This document shows positions 62,321 through 64,000 of a stretch of DNA of 64,000 nucleotides, piece by piece. The DNA is from Bacillota bacterium (GTDB taxonomy: Bacteria > Bacillota > Desulfotomaculia > Desulfotomaculales > Pelotomaculaceae): NCBI GenBank assembly GCA_029555205.1, contig JAKPTB010000085.1:1-64000 (forward strand), written 5' to 3'. Position numbers and translations under genes: made by a program. The notes under the pieces were generated by a model. That model was not told the origin of the DNA and ran no database searches. It saw nothing but the letters and a program-made list of their open reading frames with translations. The first letter of the stretch is position 1, and the number at the start of each line of letters is the position of its first letter.

Positions 62321-63403
62321 TTAATCAAGACCTTTTTTCAGGTGCAGCGCCAGCTTTTCAGCCTGTCTGGCAAGAGCCAGGTAGCCGCTCCGGTTTGGAT
62401 GGGCATCGTCTCCATAATAGTACGGATTAGCCTTCCCCGTATCCGGATCCGACAGGGGTGTGTGAAAATCCAGCACAGGCAGCATCCGTGCGCCTGCAAA
62501 TTCCTGGATCCACTTTTTTAAAGCCGCTAATTCGGATACCAGGGACTTTACCACAGAATGCGGGATAAAACTGCCCACCTGGAAAATATTGATCGGAGGC
62601 GGCATCCCGAGCACCGGACAGATACCCTCATTCAAGGCTTCCCTGACCATATACAGAATATTTTCCTGAATACCCTTTGCGGAAATCCCTGACAGGATGT
62701 CATTTGTCCCGCCAAGAATAATTACATAAGCCGGTTCCAGCTTTATTACATCATCCCAAAAGCGGTTTAACATGTCCCAGGTGGTGTCTCCGTTGATTCC
62801 CTTGTTGGCCAGATTCAGCCCGGAGGAGCCGGCACAAATACTTACCCAGGAAGCCTCCGGTCCATAAGGATATCCATAGGTGATACTGTCACCGAGACAT
62901 ACGATCCGGCGGCGTCCGGCAATTCTGGAAAATGCCTGGCACCCTTTTTCATCAAAGAGGGCGAACAGGACTTCTTCTAATTCGGCACCCCTGGCCATTT
63001 GGCTGCGCACTTCACTCAACATTACGGCAGCGGCAAGATCCAGGTCCAGTCCCCCTACACCCGTGCCCAGAGCAGGAAAAACCACACTTTTAAGCCCCAG
63101 TTCTCCGGCCCTCCGGAGTGCATTCCGGGTGGCCAGCCGGACCTTTTCCGCGTCTGTAACCCGGTCAGGCCCCATAACCGCAGCATGAATCACATAGCGC
63201 GCCTTGAGCGCCCCGGCGCCTGTAACCACTGCTTCGCCCACGGGCACCGGACCTCTGGCCACGGCCTCCGCCTCAATAATAGAACCCCCCTTGCGCTTGA
63301 TGGCACCTGCCACACCGGCCTGCATCGTGAGCTGGTTATTGGCGGCATTGACCACGGCGTCTGCAGAGATTTCGGTGAGATCACCCTTTATAACCTTAAT
63401 CAT
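62321..63403 (-). CDS. Macro domain-SGNH hydrolase fusion
   Basis: 360 residues. Residues 1-160 are a macro domain (VIKGDLTEISADAVVNAANN, GVAGAIKRKGG, PALGTGVGGLD) that binds ADP-ribose. Residues 165-360 are a GDSL/SGNH esterase: LGDSITYG with Ser173, GINGDTTWDML, GGTNDIL and DDAHPNRSG. All four SGNH blocks are present, so activity is likely. Macro domains can remove acetyl from O-acetyl-ADP-ribose, and SGNH enzymes hydrolyse esters, so both halves could act on one nucleotide substrate (inference). Confidence 0.88.
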   Translation of the reverse strand: MIKVIKGDLTEISADAVVNAANNQLTMQAGVAGAIKRKGGSIIEAEAVARGPVPVGEAVVTGAGALKARYVIHAAVMGPDRVTDAEKVRLATRNALRRAGELGLKSVVFPALGTGVGGLDLDLAAAVMLSEVRSQMARGAELEEVLFALFDEKGCQAFSRIAGRRRIVCLGDSITYGYPYGPEASWVSICAGSSGLNLANKGINGDTTWDMLNRFWDDVIKLEPAYVIILGGTNDILSGISAKGIQENILYMVREALNEGICPVLGMPPPINIFQVGSFIPHSVVKSLVSELAALKKWIQEFAGARMLPVLDFHTPLSDPDTGKANPYYYGDDAHPNRSGYLALARQAEKLALHLKKGLD

Positions 63404-63510
63404 CGCTCTACCCCGCTTACCTGTTTATCTTTATTAGTGGTAGTATTCTCGCCAGGTTTCTGTTATTCCTCCAGAGAATGTAAAATTGCTGCTTCTAATC
63501 AGGCATCCTT

Positions 63511-64000
63511 TCAAATATTTTTGATCCTTTTTTTATATTTTTTGAAGTAGACATAGACCAGGTATACACCCAGCAGCCCTAACCCCACAAGGGGCAGGCC
63601 GTTGTTCAGATAGCTGGAAATAAGCCGGTAGTTGTGACCGAAAAACATTCCCAGCAGCAGGTAAAGGCTCCCCCAGCCCAAGGTGAAGAGTGTATTATAT
63701 AAGAGGAAGTACCCGGCCCCAATCCTGCTTACACCGGCCATATACGGGGTCAAGTTGCTCACACCGGGCAAAAACCGCCCGAAAACAATAAAAGCCGGCG
63801 CCGAACGGTCCAGCCAGGACTGAGTTTGTTTAATTCGCTCAGGCGTGATCCTCAGGTATTTGCCGCACCATAAAAAGAAGGGCTGACCCAGATACCGGCC
63901 AATTAGATAGGCCGTAAAGGAACCTGCCGTGTAACCGGACAGGGTGGCGATTAATGCGCTAAAAAAATTAAGTTTTCCTTGATTAACTAAAAACCCCGTC
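63511..64000 (-). CDS. DedA-family membrane protein (5' end outside the window)
   Basis: The last 163 residues of a DedA/SNARE-associated protein. Conserved segments: GSFTAYLIGRYLGQPFFLWC, FGRFLPGVSNLTPYMAGVSR, GWGSLYLLLG, and a basic C-terminus KKYKKRIKNI. Several membrane helices. Family members act in undecaprenyl-phosphate or phospholipid flipping. The start lies beyond 64000. Confidence 0.85.
   Translation of the reverse strand, partial: TGFLVNQGKLNFFSALIATLSGYTAGSFTAYLIGRYLGQPFFLWCGKYLRITPERIKQTQSWLDRSAPAFIVFGRFLPGVSNLTPYMAGVSRIGAGYFLLYNTLFTLGWGSLYLLLGMFFGHNYRLISSYLNNGLPLVGLGLLGVYLVYVYFKKYKKRIKNI

Overview
The window looks like chromosomal DNA of a strictly anaerobic, spore-forming, Gram-positive bacterium of the Clostridia, most like the Peptococcaceae (Desulfotomaculum/Pelotomaculum type). 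The evidence is a CotF-type coat pair, DUF421/DUF1657/DUF4363 genes that usually sit near spoVA, an aldehyde:ferredoxin oxidoreductase, a double-cubane-cluster protein with its ATPase activator, many Fe-S proteins, strong GGAGG ribosome binding sites with frequent GTG/TTG starts, a CtsR-type heat-shock operator and c-di-GMP-I riboswitches. The taxonomic placement is inference from gene content.

Layout. 1-6.5 kb: the N-terminal part of a molybdopterin oxidoreductase, a MutS2-like ATPase without an Smr domain behind a long structured leader, a double-cubane protein/activator pair and a GIY-YIG protein. 7-21.5 kb: an O-methyltransferase, then two branched-chain amino acid (Liv) ABC transporter operons. 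The first is intact, on the + strand, and followed by a CBS-ACT protein. The second is on the - strand, carries frameshifts in livJ and livH, and lies upstream of the AOR gene, which has a 32-codon leader ORF. 21.5-33.7 kb: housekeeping and redox genes (EamA transporter, QueG-like protein, CoA-disulfide reductase-rhodanese, C_GCAxxG_C_C protein, DUF503, HAD phosphatase, metallophosphoesterase, HflX, DUF362 ferredoxin, ClpB). 33.9-46.7 kb: Hsp20, a chimeric ORF whose D-Ala-D-Ala carboxypeptidase motifs are in permuted order, RIC, CotF-like proteins, acetyl-CoA synthetase, a LarA-family protein, a nitrilase-family amidase, a small NifU-like gene with an in-frame TGA at the second Cys of its CxxC, and an ECF sigma/anti-sigma pair. 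47-51 kb: an accessory patch made of tRNA-Leu, a decayed integrase, a RiPP-leader-like ORF, an amidohydrolase lipoprotein and a toxin-antitoxin pair. 51.3-56.1 kb: an eight-gene - strand cluster of Mrp, MinD-like Fe-S ATPases and NifX-type proteins. 56.3-61.2 kb: two tandem c-di-GMP-I riboswitches in front of a small gene that is split by an IS481-like insertion, with an intact paralogue 2.5 kb downstream. 61.3-64 kb: hypothetical genes, a macro domain-SGNH hydrolase fusion and a partial DedA protein.

How the genes may work together (inference): the Liv transporters, CBS-ACT protein, AOR and AcsA would fit uptake and fermentation of amino acids through acyl-CoA, acid and aldehyde intermediates. 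The ferredoxin-like, Mrp/NifX, RIC and NifU-like genes fit a large Fe-S protein load. Several genes carry single-base disruptions (livH2, livJ2, the amidohydrolase lipoprotein, the integrase). These could be real decay or sequence errors, and raw reads would be needed to decide.
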